Source: Prorocentrum cordatum
Lineage: Eukaryota > Sar > Dinophyceae > Prorocentrales > Prorocentraceae
Assembly: GCA_963575745.1 (NCBI GenBank)
Contig: CAUYUJ010015704.1
Location: 540,122-581,839, forward strand
Reading direction: 5' to 3'
DNA length: 41,718 bases
The translations under genes and the position numbers were made by a program. Position 1 is the stretch's first letter, and the number at the start of each line of letters is the position of its first letter. The notes under the pieces were generated by a model. It made no database searches, was not told where the DNA came from, and saw only the letters and a program-made list of their open reading frames with translations. Shown piece by piece: positions 10,450-19,799 of the stretch.

Positions 10450-10528
10450 GCTGCCGCGTGTCGATGTCCTCCCGGGAGAGCGGCGGAAAGCGCCACGCCG
10501 TGTGCCAGGGCTCGTTCTCGCAGTGTAT
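10450..10528 (+). CDS. KH gene exon 5: first KH domain, strands 2 and 3
   Basis: The acceptor is CCCGAG|GCTGCC (AG 10448-10449). The exon reads (G)CRVSMSSRESGGKR, then HAVCQGSFSQC, then two bases AT. It covers strand 2 (CRVSMS), the variable loop (SRESGGK), strand 3 (RHAVCQG) and the start of helix 3. The donor is TGTAT|GCGGGG, a GC donor; with exon 6 it makes a Met codon. A GT donor four bases upstream is possible, but it would insert seven residues before helix 3. The chosen junction gives GSFSQCMTAQQML, the canonical G-x4-V-x2-A-x2-M/L spacing. Other frames through this GC-rich stretch are open but show no domain. Confidence 0.78.
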
Positions 10529-10724
10529 GCGGGGGCCTCGGCGCCCCCTTGGCGGCTTCCGCTGCAAAGATCGACGGATTTGGGGAGGTTTGGGCAACGA
10601 TCGGTCGCGACCGAAAGGATCGGTGACGTGGGCATCGGCGGTATCGGCGGTGACGGTGAAGTCGGTGTCCGCGGTATCGGCGGTATTGCCCGCGACCGGC
10701 CGCTGGGCAGCCGGGCCTCGGGGC

Positions 10725-10870
10725 TCGAGGATGGAGATTCGAGGATTGAGGATCAAGTTTCGAGGAGCGAGGTTCAAGGATCGAGGATGCAGAACATTCG
10801 AGGATCGACGAACGAGGTCCGAGGATTGAGTTTCGAGGATCGAGGATCAGAAGGATCGAAGATCGTGGTT
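10725..10870 (+). repeat. TTCGAGGATCGAGGA minisatellite
   Basis: About ten imperfect units of 13-16 bases built on TTCGAGGATCGAGGA and TTCGAGGATTGAGGA. The sequence is purine-rich on the plus strand. Confidence 0.75.
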
Positions 10871-11784
10871 CCGGGTTCGGAGGGTCGAGGCCGCCCCTCA
10901 GTGTTCGAGGGCGACGGTCCGCGAATGCAGAAGGTGTCTGGAGTGTTTGGGCGCTCATGCGGCTCCAGAGGCGCTCTCGTCGCCACGGCCGGAGCCGTTC
11001 CGACATCTTGGCCAGAATGCGCCCCAGGGGCCGACAGAATGACCGCCGCGCTCTGATCTCGCGAGGGATTAGTATGACAGTCCCGGCGTTTTCTTCGACT
11101 TCGGCATCTGAGGGGAAGCTGATCTTCACTTGCGGCAGGTGCCGCGCAGCACTAACGGTTGCCATGCGGAGGGTGTGAAAGGTGGAGGTCTAGTGTTCTT
11201 GCTCGACTCGGGTGAGTTGGCCCGAAGGCGCTTCACGGAGAACCCACAGCTGAAGCCGAAGCCAAAGCTGAAGTGCATAGATAACTGGAGAGGGCCCACC
11301 CTGCAGGTTTGGTTGACAGCACATGATTGAGCTGTGCCGCAGCCTCTCCTGAGCACAGACCCCCCCAGAGCATCAGCTACTGCCACCGGCTCAGGTGACG
11401 GCGACAGTGGCGGTGGCCGACGCGTCCAAAGAGTCCCGGGACCGATATCAGGTGAGGTCGAGCCGTTGCTTTGGCATCGCGGACCTTTGGCGATGGCCTT
11501 CTGTTCCTCAATTTGAGCCTCTGGGACTGGTTTCAGGGCCCTTGGCCCATCAGAAAAAGAGTTGTGACAGAAGTTCAGACCCAGGGGATGGACTCGAGAG
11601 CTCTGGTCAGGCAGGCCCGGGGTCAAGACAGCTCGTTCCAGAGCGCTCCAGAACGCTGTCAGACTGTACTGGAGCGTTGGGGGCGCGTTGGAGAGCTACT
11701 TTTCTCGCCCGCCGAGGTCAGGATGATGTGAGTTCCAGCTTCAAAGCCAACATTGACAACAGTTTCGCAAATGGAGGGCGGGTC

Positions 11785-11960
11785 GCTTGATTGCAGGAGC
11801 TTCACAGATTGAGAGCGGATCGTTTTCAAAATGTCGTTCTCGCTTTAGCGCCGCGCACAATGATTCTGAACACTTGCAAGAACTTCGCGGATCGTGGGCC
11901 GGTCGTTTTCAACATGTTGTTCTCGCCTTGGCGCCGCGCACGGGTTCCCATGGTTCACGT
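11785..11960 (+). repeat. Dispersed repeat R1, two forward units
   Basis: Two tandem units of about 80-90 bases have the order AGCTTCACAGATTGAGAGCGG, CGTTTTCAAAATGTCGTTCTCGC, TTAGCGCCGCGCAC; then AGAACTTCGCGGATCG, GGTCGTTTTCAACATGTTGTTCTCGCC, TTGGCGCCGCGCAC. A partial copy (ATGGAGGGCGGGTCGC) precedes at 11770. It belongs to the family at 2520-2800 and 19560-19795. Confidence 0.7.
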
Positions 11961-13034
11961 ACCAGAAAACATGTTTGGCACGACGTAGGATTGCCAATGC
12001 GCAACAATTATGTTAATTCGCGGCGTTGACGTCCAAGGAATGTTGTTCTGGCAAGATTCAGGATCGCCAAAACACAATAATAAGGTGGATTCGCCACGTT
12101 GAAGTCCCAAGTGGTGCTCTGGCACGGTTCAGGATTTTCAGAGGGTTGTTTTCCAACGGGGCATTCCCATCAGTGGAAATGAACCTTTCTAGGGGTGTAG
12201 AAGGCAGGAGCTTGGACGGACGATTTATTGCAACATTGCCATGGGTGTTTAGGTTTGAACTGGTCCGCTTCTCTTCCTCCTCCTTCTCCTGCTTCTCCTC
12301 GTTCTCGTCCTCCTCCTCCTCCTCGTCCTCCTCCTCCTCCTCCTCGTCCGTGTCTCCACATTTGCCCAGCAAACTAGTTTTTGTCCCGGCGCACTGTCTG
12401 CTTTCTTGGCGGAGAGCCAGGCAAGAGTCCATTGGTCAGCTTTCCATTGGGAGTTTGGCACGTAGGTTTCGCCTTCCAAAATCGTCCTCACAATTTCAAT
12501 CTAGATTCGGTTGCACAGTCACATCGGGAAATCCAACCCTGGTGCGGCCAAGAGGGGGGTGATGACTATGGGGGCATGGATATCATGGCGGGGGCCACGA
12601 AATCTCCCCAGGTTTCCTGGCGCCCCTTCTCATTTCAACACGTCCCTGGCCGCCCCCCCCCCACGGCCGCGCACGTGCCTTTGGCGAGCCCCCAGGCCTA
12701 AAGAACTTCTAAGGAGCCCCGAAGGATCCTCTGAGAAGTCTCTCATGAGCATTTATGCACCTTCTGAGGAGCCTCTATTGGTTTTTGAGAAATGTAGTCT
12801 GTCACTCCCGTTTTAGAGCAGCTCGCCGGGAAATGATTCCAATTACTGGGAACGGACCCAGCTTCAGGAAGTAGAGTCTGTGCTTTCTCATCCCCGTCCT
12901 CCTCCCTCCTCCTCACGCGGTCCGAGACGACCGCGCGCAGCGCGCCGCTTGCCGCGCCCGCCAGGCAGTCATCCTGGTGGTGTCTCCCACACTCGCGAGG
13001 CGAGGCGAGGCCGTCGGCAGGGGGAGGGAATGCC

Positions 13035-13439
13035 ATGTCCGTCCTCCGCTTCCTCGGCTTCAGCCCTCTGTGGGCAAGTGGCGATAGGTTATGCGAGATT
13101 ATGGGGGAGACACGGAACTTTGACGCAGTAGCATTGGCAGGCACGAAGAGTGTGGACCGTCCGCAGCAAGGGCTCAGAGTTCTACGCCAGCGCTGTGCAG
13201 GCCGAGTCGTTCTGGAGTCACCGTTTTTCGATTCGCCGTACAGTAACAACAGTTGTGGGTGTGCTATCGGCTTTGGCAGTCAAATGCGTGAGCAGAATAT
13301 CATCAGAACGTGGGTCCGCCCACCAGAGGCGCGTGGCCGAGCACTAGCTGCAAGAGCAAAATGTGGTCCTATCGACATTTGTCCCATCGTCGTTTATTTT
13401 CCTCCGAGACCAAAGTATCGTGCTCAGAGGCCTCAGTAA
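13035..13439 (+). pseudogene. LINE endonuclease, N-terminal part
   Basis: This frame matches the start of the exonuclease-endonuclease-phosphatase fold of non-LTR elements. FDAVALAGTKS is the site of the usual QET/TGT box, here lacking the catalytic Glu. CAIGFGSQMREQNIIRTWV is the central strands, and ALAARAKCGPIDICPIVVYF with PPRP is the strand before the catalytic Asn box. It stops at TAA 13437-13439, and the same frame continues afterwards with the rest of the domain, so this is a premature stop. The endonuclease would nick target DNA for target-primed reverse transcription. Because of the in-frame stop it is counted as inactive. Confidence 0.7.
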
Positions 13440-14201
13440 CTATCGACGGTACGTCTCTTAGTGACATGGCTGTCATGCGTGTTGAGTGAACTACCACACC
13501 GATGCACCCCACTGCTCTATTGTGATCTCAATGATGGGATTGGTCAGTCTCGTGGCTCTCATGGGTGGGAAGATGTTGGCACTTCTGTGGTTATCGATGT
13601 ACCGACGCAGGAGATGATGCCTCGAGGTGCAGGACAATTGATGCGGGAGCGCATGGAGTCTCATTTCATGGTGGCTAGTAATACAGCTGGTCAGCTTCAA
13701 CATACTTTTTTGGGGCCTGAAGGCGCCTCGAGTCGTATCGACTACGTCTTTTATCCCTCGGCGATGCAGCATTTGGTGAGAGGGTGCTTCCCCTTGAAGG
13801 GGCTCGGCGCCAAACTACAAGCAATTCGTGGACAATCGCCGCGGGATCATGTACCTGTGATGCGCGCGTTGACTTACGACAAGGCCGGCTTGCTGGGAGG
13901 ACCTGCTTCTACGCAGCTCCGCTGGAACCGAGATCTCATGATGGCTTCACTTCGCCAGGGAAAAGGCAGACGTGAGTACTTGATGGCGGCCAAGGAAGAG
14001 ATCGACAAACTACCTTTTGCCTTCTTGAAAGATCAGGTCTCCCCCGACGAACTGTTCGAGCGGTTGGAGGATGCACCAATTTCTGACAGCGAATTTTCTC
14101 ACAGTCAAGTCGCACCAGTCCCGGGCACAAAGGAAATGCGGAGAGACGGCGTCAACTTCTGGCTGCGCGGGTTCGTCTTCGCGGCGCAAAGTTGGGCATG
14201 A
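13440..14201 (+). pseudogene. LINE endonuclease, C-terminal catalytic part
   Basis: In the same frame as the preceding piece after the stop. It contains LLYCDLNDGIG (13515-13544, equivalent to the GDFN catalytic box), SRIDYVF (13731-13751, the S-x-IDYI substrate box) and SPRDHVPV (about 13836-13859, the catalytic SDH box as RDH). Downstream it carries the helical linker (WNRDLMMASLRQGKGRREYL) found between endonuclease and RT. It ends at a TGA at 14199-14201; the homologous text resumes in another frame from about 14192, which indicates a frameshift. Confidence 0.78.
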
Positions 14202-14935
14202 GTGATGACGAAGCGCAACGGGTCGATGCTGGGCTCCGCGTTCTTTCCGCCGAACTCTCTGCTGAGCGACGTCGTGCTGCCAGATCTCTTCGCTCTCAGT
14301 TGCTGGAAGAGGCATCGGAGCAGTGGCGACGGCGGTATACTTCTGAAGCGCTCTCACTATCCAGGCGTGCGGCTCGCTGTAGAATGGGCCCGAAGAACAG
14401 AGACGGGCGCCTGGTGCAGGGGCCCCCTCCGAGTCGGGAGGAGCGGCTCCAAGTCTGGCGAGCTCCTGGGGGCGAAGGAGGCATGATGGTGGAGGAGGCA
14501 GACTGGGAAGCTTGGAGGGCTGAGAGGGAGGGGGAGACGTACGACTGGGACCTGACGGAGGAGGAGCAGGAGCTAGCCCATCAGGATTTTAAGTTGATCA
14601 GGTCTTACATCAAGAGGGCACCGAAGAGGAGAGCAGTTCCCGAAGGTAGTGCACCTCTAGAGCTTTGGCACCAGCTACTTTACCCCAACTGGAGGGCGGC
14701 GCAACAACAAGGGGGAGTAGGATATGACGAGTCGATGCCCGAGGTTCCTGGGTTCTGGTGGATCCTCTCGGTGGGCCTCGCGAAGGTCCGACACTCTCAG
14801 AAGGCCCCGCCATATTGGCATCGTAGTCGAGGGGCTGGCCTACCCAAAAGCGCACAGCACGGTCCCCGAGGAAAACGAGTTGTACATGTGTTGCCTGTTC
14901 TTGGGGAAGCTTTTTATTCCAAGATGTTGAATTGC
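14192..14935 (+). pseudogene. LINE linker and start of reverse transcriptase
   Basis: The frame reads an Arg/Ser/Glu-rich helical linker (about the first 70 residues). PPPSREERLQVWRAPGGEGGM and APKRRAVPEGSAPLELWHQL follow, the latter a standard pre-RT motif in which P-G-APIE-W is usual. Next come APPYWHRSRGAGLPKSAQHG and PRGKRVVHVLPVLGEAFY, equivalent to the RT segment K-GP---R-V-V-DP-G-AFY. The frame stays open to 15004, but the matching text shifts to frame 14932-15177 near 14935. By position it is the fingers region of the RT. Confidence 0.72.
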
Positions 14936-15177
14936 CCTCTCAGCAAGACCACGGCCTCGTCGCCCGCAGGAGGCGCGAGGCCGCCATTTTCATCGCCCAG
15001 GTGACTTGTTGGCGACTGTGCCGTGTTCGGCGCTCCTTCGCCATGGGCCTCAAGGATATGGCGAATGCCTTTGGGAGCTCGGACTGGTCCGAATTAGAGA
15101 TCACTATTGCTCACTCCACCTCGGAGGCTAACCGCGCCCTCTGCCAGCAGCGGCACGATGATAGCATGATTGAATAA
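14932..15177 (+). pseudogene. LINE reverse transcriptase, motif A region
   Basis: The frame reads DHGLVARRRREAAIFIAQVT, then CWRLCRVRRSFAMGLKDMAN, then AFGSSDWSELE. LKDMANAF is RT motif A, with its catalytic Asp encoded at about 15055-15057. RRRREAAIF is the usual G-R-R-EAAI segment before it. It ends at a stop at 15175-15177, and the RT continues in a different frame from about 15190. Confidence 0.75.
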
Positions 15178-15196
15178 CTGCTGATGAGGGGCCCTG

Positions 15197-16735
15197 TTGG
15201 TGAAGCCGTTCCAAGGTGGCGTCGTGGGGGACCCCTTCACGGTGGCCGCGTGTTTAAGCACGTTCTCTCGGGCGACGCTTCAATGGGCATACCAGTGGAG
15301 TCGGTCCGACCCGATGTCCCGCTTCTTGGTTTCGAAATGGCTGAACTTCCAGAGTGACTTGAGTTTGTTGAAGTATGCCGATGGCGTAAACAAAACAGTA
15401 GTGGCCTCCGACGAGATGACCCTGGGGGACCTCCTTAGGAAGGTTCGTAAGATGGACGAGGTTTTCGACTCGGTGATGAAGCCGTTCGGGTACGTTCAGA
15501 ATCTCGGGAAGCAAGAGTTTTTGACGTATTTCGCATCCCAGGGGAATCGAGCTCGACAGGTGGTTCGAAAGGCGGTCGAGGGCATCCAGGGTAAAATCAA
15601 AGACAGCGTGAGGTATCTGGGCCCACACATTCGAGTTCGGGATTCGAGTCGCCAGGAGTTCACTCGGAGGTGTTCAGCTGCACGTACTGCATTCTACAGA
15701 ATTGGAGGGACCTGGTCGTTGGCGATCCCCTTTAAGCTGCGCAAGCTTCTGTTGGTGGGCAATGCTCAGAATGCTCTACTGTCAGGCCTGGAAGCGTTTT
15801 TGCTCAGCAAGGCCGACTATCGGCGCCTGGACAATTGCTTGGCTTCTCCCGCTCGTATCGCGATGCTTGGTCGCGCCGCGCCCAGGGAGGAAAATAGGAC
15901 ACGCTCTCTGACTCACCCCCAGGTCCTTCTCTATTGGAGACTGCTGGACAGCGAGTGCGAGATGAGAGTCCGTCGTTTGAAGTGGTACCAGAGCTGGGCT
16001 GAGCGACCCGATCATCACATCCAACCGTTGTGCGCGATGTTCGGGGATCTTGAGGGCGAGGCAGAGCATGGGCTCCCACCACAGTTGCTCGAAGGGGTCC
16101 CATCTGAGGCAGCGCCCCCGTGGTTGTGTCAGATGACGCACGATCTTGAGTTTGCAGCGGGTGTCGTCGATAGCGAGGCGATCGATGTGCTGCTTAATGA
16201 CATGAATGTGTTCGGGAATAAGGAGGAGATGGAGGATTTCTGCAGGATTGACATGGGGGTGCTCAGGGCTCCGAGGTCTCGGGTTCAGGTCCCACCACCA
16301 GGTTTGGTACCGACGTCGGCGGGGCTTGAGGGGCCTCCTGCAGCTCCAGATGGGGGTCCACAGCACGTGTGCAGGGCAGGTACGGAGACGGGCTTATGTG
16401 GAGCTGCTTTTTACACACGTAAAGCACTTATGAACCACTATCGTGCTCATCACAATGTACGTAGTCTGGCACATGTGATCACACCCACGAACATATGTGT
16501 GCACTGCAGGCAGGTATTCTCGAGTAAGATCACAGCTTCACGGCATCTCTTGGGGTCTATTCTGAGGGGAAGCTGTTGTACTACGGGACCATGGGCATTG
16601 GGGGAACTACAGCAGCCTCGGTCCTTAATGTGTTCCTTGTGTCTGTACGAAGCTGGCGACCTCCCTGATCTATGTAACCATTTGGCTTCAGGGCATCTTC
16701 CTTGGAAGTTACCTCCTCTGATCACCGCGCGGTCT
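15197..16735 (+). pseudogene. LINE reverse transcriptase motifs B and C, thumb, and zinc fingers
   Basis: The frame opens with VKPFQGGVVGDPFTV (motif B, QGG-VGDP). It then has LSLLKYADGVNKTVV (motif C; YADG instead of YADD), DSVMKPFGYVQNLGKQEF (the usual post-active-site segment) and VRYLGPHIRV (motif D/E region, YLG). A thumb-like segment follows (RKLLLVGNAQNALLSGLEAF; LRRAxP-type motif GRAAPREE). About residues 390-500 hold Cys/His fingers: HVCRAG...LCGAAF...MNHYRAHH (16363-16452), CVHC...SRH (16498-16548) and CSLC...CNHLASGH (16633-16700). The frame is open to 17509, but from about 16735 to 17040 it is out of frame with the next protein. The loss of an active-site Asp marks it as dead. Confidence 0.78.
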
Positions 16736-16757
16736 ACACATCAGCGAGCAGCTCTCG

Positions 16758-17509
16758 ATGGCGGAGCTGGCACTGCCGTCCTGGTTCAGCGGCAGGAAGC
16801 GAGATGGCGACACCACACCGCCGCCGAGCGCTGGAGCAGCAGGCAGCGGCGGCCAGCCGACGGGGGGCAGCGGCAACAAGCATGCCAAGAAGGGCGACGG
16901 CAAAGGCAACAAGGACGTGGCGAAGGTCGTGGCGCAGGTCGTGCGCCTCCTGCTCACCGTGACGCGCGAGCTCGGGGACGTGGCCAGCGTCGTGTTCCTC
17001 GGGTGGGACATCGCCCTCGACAGAGGGCTTCCAGCTGCCTGTCCGTGGCGGGCAAAAAGTACGACGAGCAGAGCAAGGCCATGAGGGCCAAGCAGCAGGC
17101 GGGGGAAGAGCAGGACTTCAAGCGCAGGGGTCCCCCGCACCTCCAGATTTTCGCATCGGCAACGCAGTATTGTGCGACACGGACTCCTACAGCGGGATCT
17201 ACGGAAGAGGTCGAGAAGCAACTGGCTCAGGACAGCAAGGAGTGGTGGCAGCAGTATATGAGCGAGGACATCTCGCTGAAAGTGATCGGCAGGGCGGTTC
17301 CGTATTTTCGTTGCAAGCCGCTGAAGAAGGAGAACAGGGCGATCATCATGATGCGGACCGACTTCAACAAGCCGATGGGCGTGGAGGCGTCGAGGATCCT
17401 AGAGGCGGCGATCGAGGCCGAGGGCGGGGAGTTTCTTCTAGGATCGGCCCCACGGGGGGCCATAGAGAGGGAGCTTATGGCCTGGGTGAACAAGTCAGAA
17501 GGAGCTTGA
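16758..17509 (+). pseudogene. Second reading frame of the LINE-like element (frameshifted)
   Basis: Starting at an ATG (16758), the frame reads MAELALPSWFSGRKRDGD, then a Gly/Pro/Lys-rich basic segment (GGSGNKHAKKGDGKGNKD), then AKVVAQVVRLLLTVTRELGD with VASVVFLGWDIAL. The continuation after about 17040 is in another frame: LSVAGKKYDEQSKAMRAKQ, then GPPHLQIFASATQYC, EEVEKQLAQDSKEWWQQYMS, LKVIGRAVPYFRCKPLKKEN, RAIIMMRTDF and APRGAIERELMAWV. It ends at TGA 17507-17509. No named domain was recognised. The basic Gly/Lys segment suggests nucleic acid binding. Its position directly after the RT fingers suggests that it belongs to the same element. Confidence 0.5.
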
Positions 17510-17954
17510 GTGGAAGTTCGCGGCTTCAGGAGTTGATTTCTAGAGGATTGGTGGCGCCAGATATTCTGGAGCGTCCAAGTCGAGCACGATCGGCTACGAC
17601 GTACAGTGACCCTGGGTTGCCGCCAATCCCGACCGTAGTGCTGCCTCGTAGTAGGCCGTTGCAGGCTAGAGGGAAGGGTCGGGGTGGTGGGTCGGAGCGG
17701 GGGCGGGGGAGGAGAGGAGCCCTCTGAGCCTTTGGGCTGGCGGCCATGTGCGGGCTGCGTGCCTGTTGGCCTGCCAGTCGGGGCCAGTGCCTCAGCTGGG
17801 GTGAGCGAAGGTCTCGCCTCAGGGAGTGAATGTGGGGTCCGTAGTGACCCGCCTCAGAGTCCTAGTGCGTGTCGAATTGCGGTCTGAGTTCAGGCAGAGA
17901 AGCAGTGCGGCTTGTTTGCACAGGCAGGACTCCATGATATGGTCTAAGGTCTAA

Positions 17955-18040
17955 GGTCTCCCTCCTCCTCCTGCTCCTCCTTCTCCTTCCTCCTTCCTCC
18001 TTCCTCCTTCCTCCTCTTCCTCCTCCTCCTCCCTCATCGC
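17955..18040 (+). repeat. CCT/TTCC pyrimidine tract before exon 6
   Basis: CTCCTCCTCCTGCTCCTCC followed by TTCCTCC repeats and CTCCTCCTCC lies 40 bases upstream of the exon 6 acceptor. It may act as an extended polypyrimidine tract, but similar tracts occur throughout the introns. Confidence 0.7.
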
Positions 18041-18081
18041 GTCTCCTCGGTGCCTGGAGGAGGCCGCCTGGCCCGGCCGAG

Positions 18082-18127
18082 GACCGCGCAGCAGATGCTG
18101 CACGACCAGATCTGCACGGCCTCCCAG
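18082..18127 (+). CDS. KH gene exon 6: helix 3 closing the first KH domain
   Basis: The acceptor is GGCCGAG|GACC (AG 18080-18081). One base completes the Met codon from exon 5, then 15 codons read TAQQMLHDQICTASQ, an amphipathic helix matching the A-x2-M-L-x2-Q-I helix 3 of KH folds. The proposed donor is CCCAG|GCCCACC at 18127/18128, in phase 0. The preceding intron is 7.55 kb and contains the degenerate retrotransposon. A CCT-rich tract (17955-18040) lies just upstream of the acceptor. An earlier acceptor at 18061-18062 would add RLARPR; it is less likely because it breaks the helix spacing. Confidence 0.75.
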
Positions 18128-19306
18128 GCCCACCGCGCCACTCCCTGGGGGGATCGGTGGGGGTCTCTGCATGAGCCGTTGCGCCCCTGGAGGGTCCAAT
18201 CGAGCCAGCGGGAGAGAACACATGATTATCATAAATAACGACGAATCATTTGAAGCACGATCATTGGATAACCATAGCAGTAGTGTAGTAATATCATAAT
18301 CTGAGTAGTAAGAAAAGGACGAATAAGAAGAAGGAGAAGGAAACGAATATCGCGAGGGGGTCTTACAGGTCTGGGTTTGAGGTTTTTAGGTTCTGGGGCC
18401 CCAGGCTTCCAGACTTTGGCCCTCGGCCTCGGTTCCAGACCCCTCCATCCCCCAGCCCCGGTTGGCTCTGGGGGTGGTGTTGCCAGAAGTGCCCCTGGCC
18501 CAAGTTGCCCCAGCATTCCCAAGGAGGCCCCCACGGCCTCCAGAATACCCCTCACGAGGCCCCAGGGCTCCAAAAAGGAGCGAATAGCTGGGGGCACCTT
18601 GGGCCAGGGGTAATTGTAGCAACTCCTGAGGTCAGGGTGGTGGTGGTGGCAGGGAAGCTTTTCCCCCTTCCCCTTGCGATCTGGTTGAGGCTAAGAACGC
18701 GACGGCCTGTCTTTCCTAGTTGTCGGCCTCCATAGAGACCGCTTCGCCCGCCGGCTCCAGGACCGCGAGCAAGGAGGCACAGGATGAGAGTACAGCCCCT
18801 GGGAAGTGGCCGACGCCAATTCGGACAAACAAACTGCATTGTCGGAGGAGAGGGTCCTCCTCCTCCCTTGCCCTCTCCTACGCTTCCCTTCCTGCGGTTC
18901 CGCCTCCTCCTCCTCCTCCTCCTCCTCCTCCTCTCCTCCCTCACCGCCTCCTCCTCCTCCTCCTCCTCCTCCTCTCCTCCCTCTCCTTCTCCTCCCTCTC
19001 CTCCTCCTCATCTTCCTTTTCCTGTTCCTTCTCCTTCTCCTCCTCCTCCTCTTCCTTGGCCCATCTTCCCAGTTCCTCCTCTCGTGTCCATCCACCCTCT
19101 CCGCCTCCTCCTCCTCTTCATGCGACCCCGCCAGGGCAATTTTAAACCATCCAGGGCTCATTCCTCCTCCTCTACTTTCTCCTCCTCCTCCTCCTCCTCC
19201 TCGTCCTCTCCCTTTTATCCCCCCCTCCTCCAGGAGGAGGGCTGAGCAGGAGCATGAGCAGGGGAGGGAGGAGGAAGTAGGTAGGAGAGCGCGGCGCCGC
19301 CGCCAG
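18128..19306 (+). other. KH gene intron 6
   Basis: From CCCAG|GCCCACC to CGCCAG|GCC, with CCAGGCC at both ends. It holds an AT-rich stretch (18225-18355), unrecognised sequence (18360-18840) and long CCT microsatellites (18850-19060, 19160-19205). The long Ser, Leu and Pro (plus) or Arg, Glu and Gly (minus) open frames are repeat products. Confidence 0.5.
18850..19205 (+). repeat. (CCT)n arrays
   Basis: Interrupted CCT/TCC triplet arrays, strongest at 18905-18975 and 19005-19065, again at 19160-19205, and continuing after exon 7 at 19373-19410. Confidence 0.85.
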
Positions 19307-19357
19307 GCCGCAGGCCAGGCGCAGACCGACCTGATCGTCCTCTTCATGATCCGCAAA
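19307..19357 (+). CDS. KH gene exon 7: strand 1 of the second KH domain
   Basis: This 51-base exon in phase 0 reads AAGQAQ then TDLIVLFMIRK, a typical KH first strand (hydrophobic alternation LIVLFMI). The acceptor CGCCAG|GCC is preferred because CCAGGCC also occurs at the donor of the previous intron; in-phase alternatives start at 19319 or 19325. The donor is CGCAAA|GAGCCC, a GA donor, used because the next exon starts with GAG. The exon is an island between long CCT arrays (18850-19205 and 19373-19410). In another frame this region is open for 284 residues, but that product is almost all Ser and Pro from the repeats. Confidence 0.65.
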
Positions 19358-19559
19358 GAGCCCTCCGCCGACTCCTCCTCCTCCTCCTCCTCCTCCTCCT
19401 CCTCTTCCCCTTCCTCCTCCTCCCTGTCCTTCCTCTCCCCTCCTCTCCGCCTCCCTCCTCCCCCCCCTCGCCCCATTGAGCACGGCTTTTTGCGCATGCC
19501 AGCGTTCGACAAGCTCCCTATCTCCTCTTCTTTTCACTGTCGCACGCCGCGGCCGGTCG

Positions 19560-19795
19560 AGAACGCGGGCTGGGCGTTTCAGATGGAGGCCGGGCCGTTT
19601 TCAAAGTGTAGTTCTCGCCCTAGCGCCGCGCACATGCGACGAAAGAGCTTCACGGATTGATGGCGGTCCGTTTTCAAATTGTGGCTCTTGCATTAGCGCC
19701 GCGCACACTCTCTTGACACAGTTGCAAGAACTTCACGGATGGAGGGCGGTACCTTTTCAACATGCGGTTCCCGCCTAAGCGCCGAGCGCTATCTT
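19560..19795 (+). repeat. Dispersed repeat R1, three forward units
   Basis: Three tandem units of 70-85 bases: GATGGAGGCCGGGCCGTTTTC...TTCTCGCCCTAGCGCCGCGC; AGCTTCACGGATTGATGGCGG...CATTAGCGCCGCGCACAC; AGAACTTCACGGATGGAGGG...TTCCCGCCTAAGCGCCG. The third unit runs directly into composite element copy 1. Confidence 0.75.
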
Positions 19796-19799
19796 TTAT

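Larger units (their letters stand above)
13035..17727 (+). mobile_element. Degenerate dinoflagellate non-LTR (LINE-like) retrotransposon
   Basis: Order of parts: apurinic-type endonuclease, linker, reverse transcriptase, C2H2-like zinc fingers, then a second reading frame. This resembles LINE elements common in dinoflagellate genomes. The coding sequence is broken: an in-frame TAA within the endonuclease (13437-13439), a stop and shift near 14195, a shift near 14935, and a shift near 15180. The RT active site reads YADG (15374-15385) instead of YADD, so the second catalytic Asp is lost. The element therefore cannot make an active polyprotein. Ends are approximate; no poly(A) tail or target-site duplication was identified. 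It sits inside intron 5 of the KH gene in the sense direction. Confidence 0.8.
10529..18081 (+). other. KH gene intron 5 (7.55 kb) with nested retrotransposon
   Basis: From a GC donor to GGCCGAG|GACC. It contains a TTCGAGGATCGAGGA minisatellite (10725-10870), unrecognised sequence 10880-11780, repeat R1 (11785-11960), a CCT/CGT tract (about 12275-12350), unrecognised sequence 12360-12950, the degenerate non-LTR retrotransposon (13035-17727), unrecognised sequence to 17950, and a CCT/TTCC tract (17955-18040) before the acceptor. The retrotransposon lies in the same orientation as the host gene. Confidence 0.55.

Noticed and set aside
12950-13020. Possible extra exon in GC-rich sequence before the LINE
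   Set aside because: No domain match, and phase would break between exons 5 and 6.
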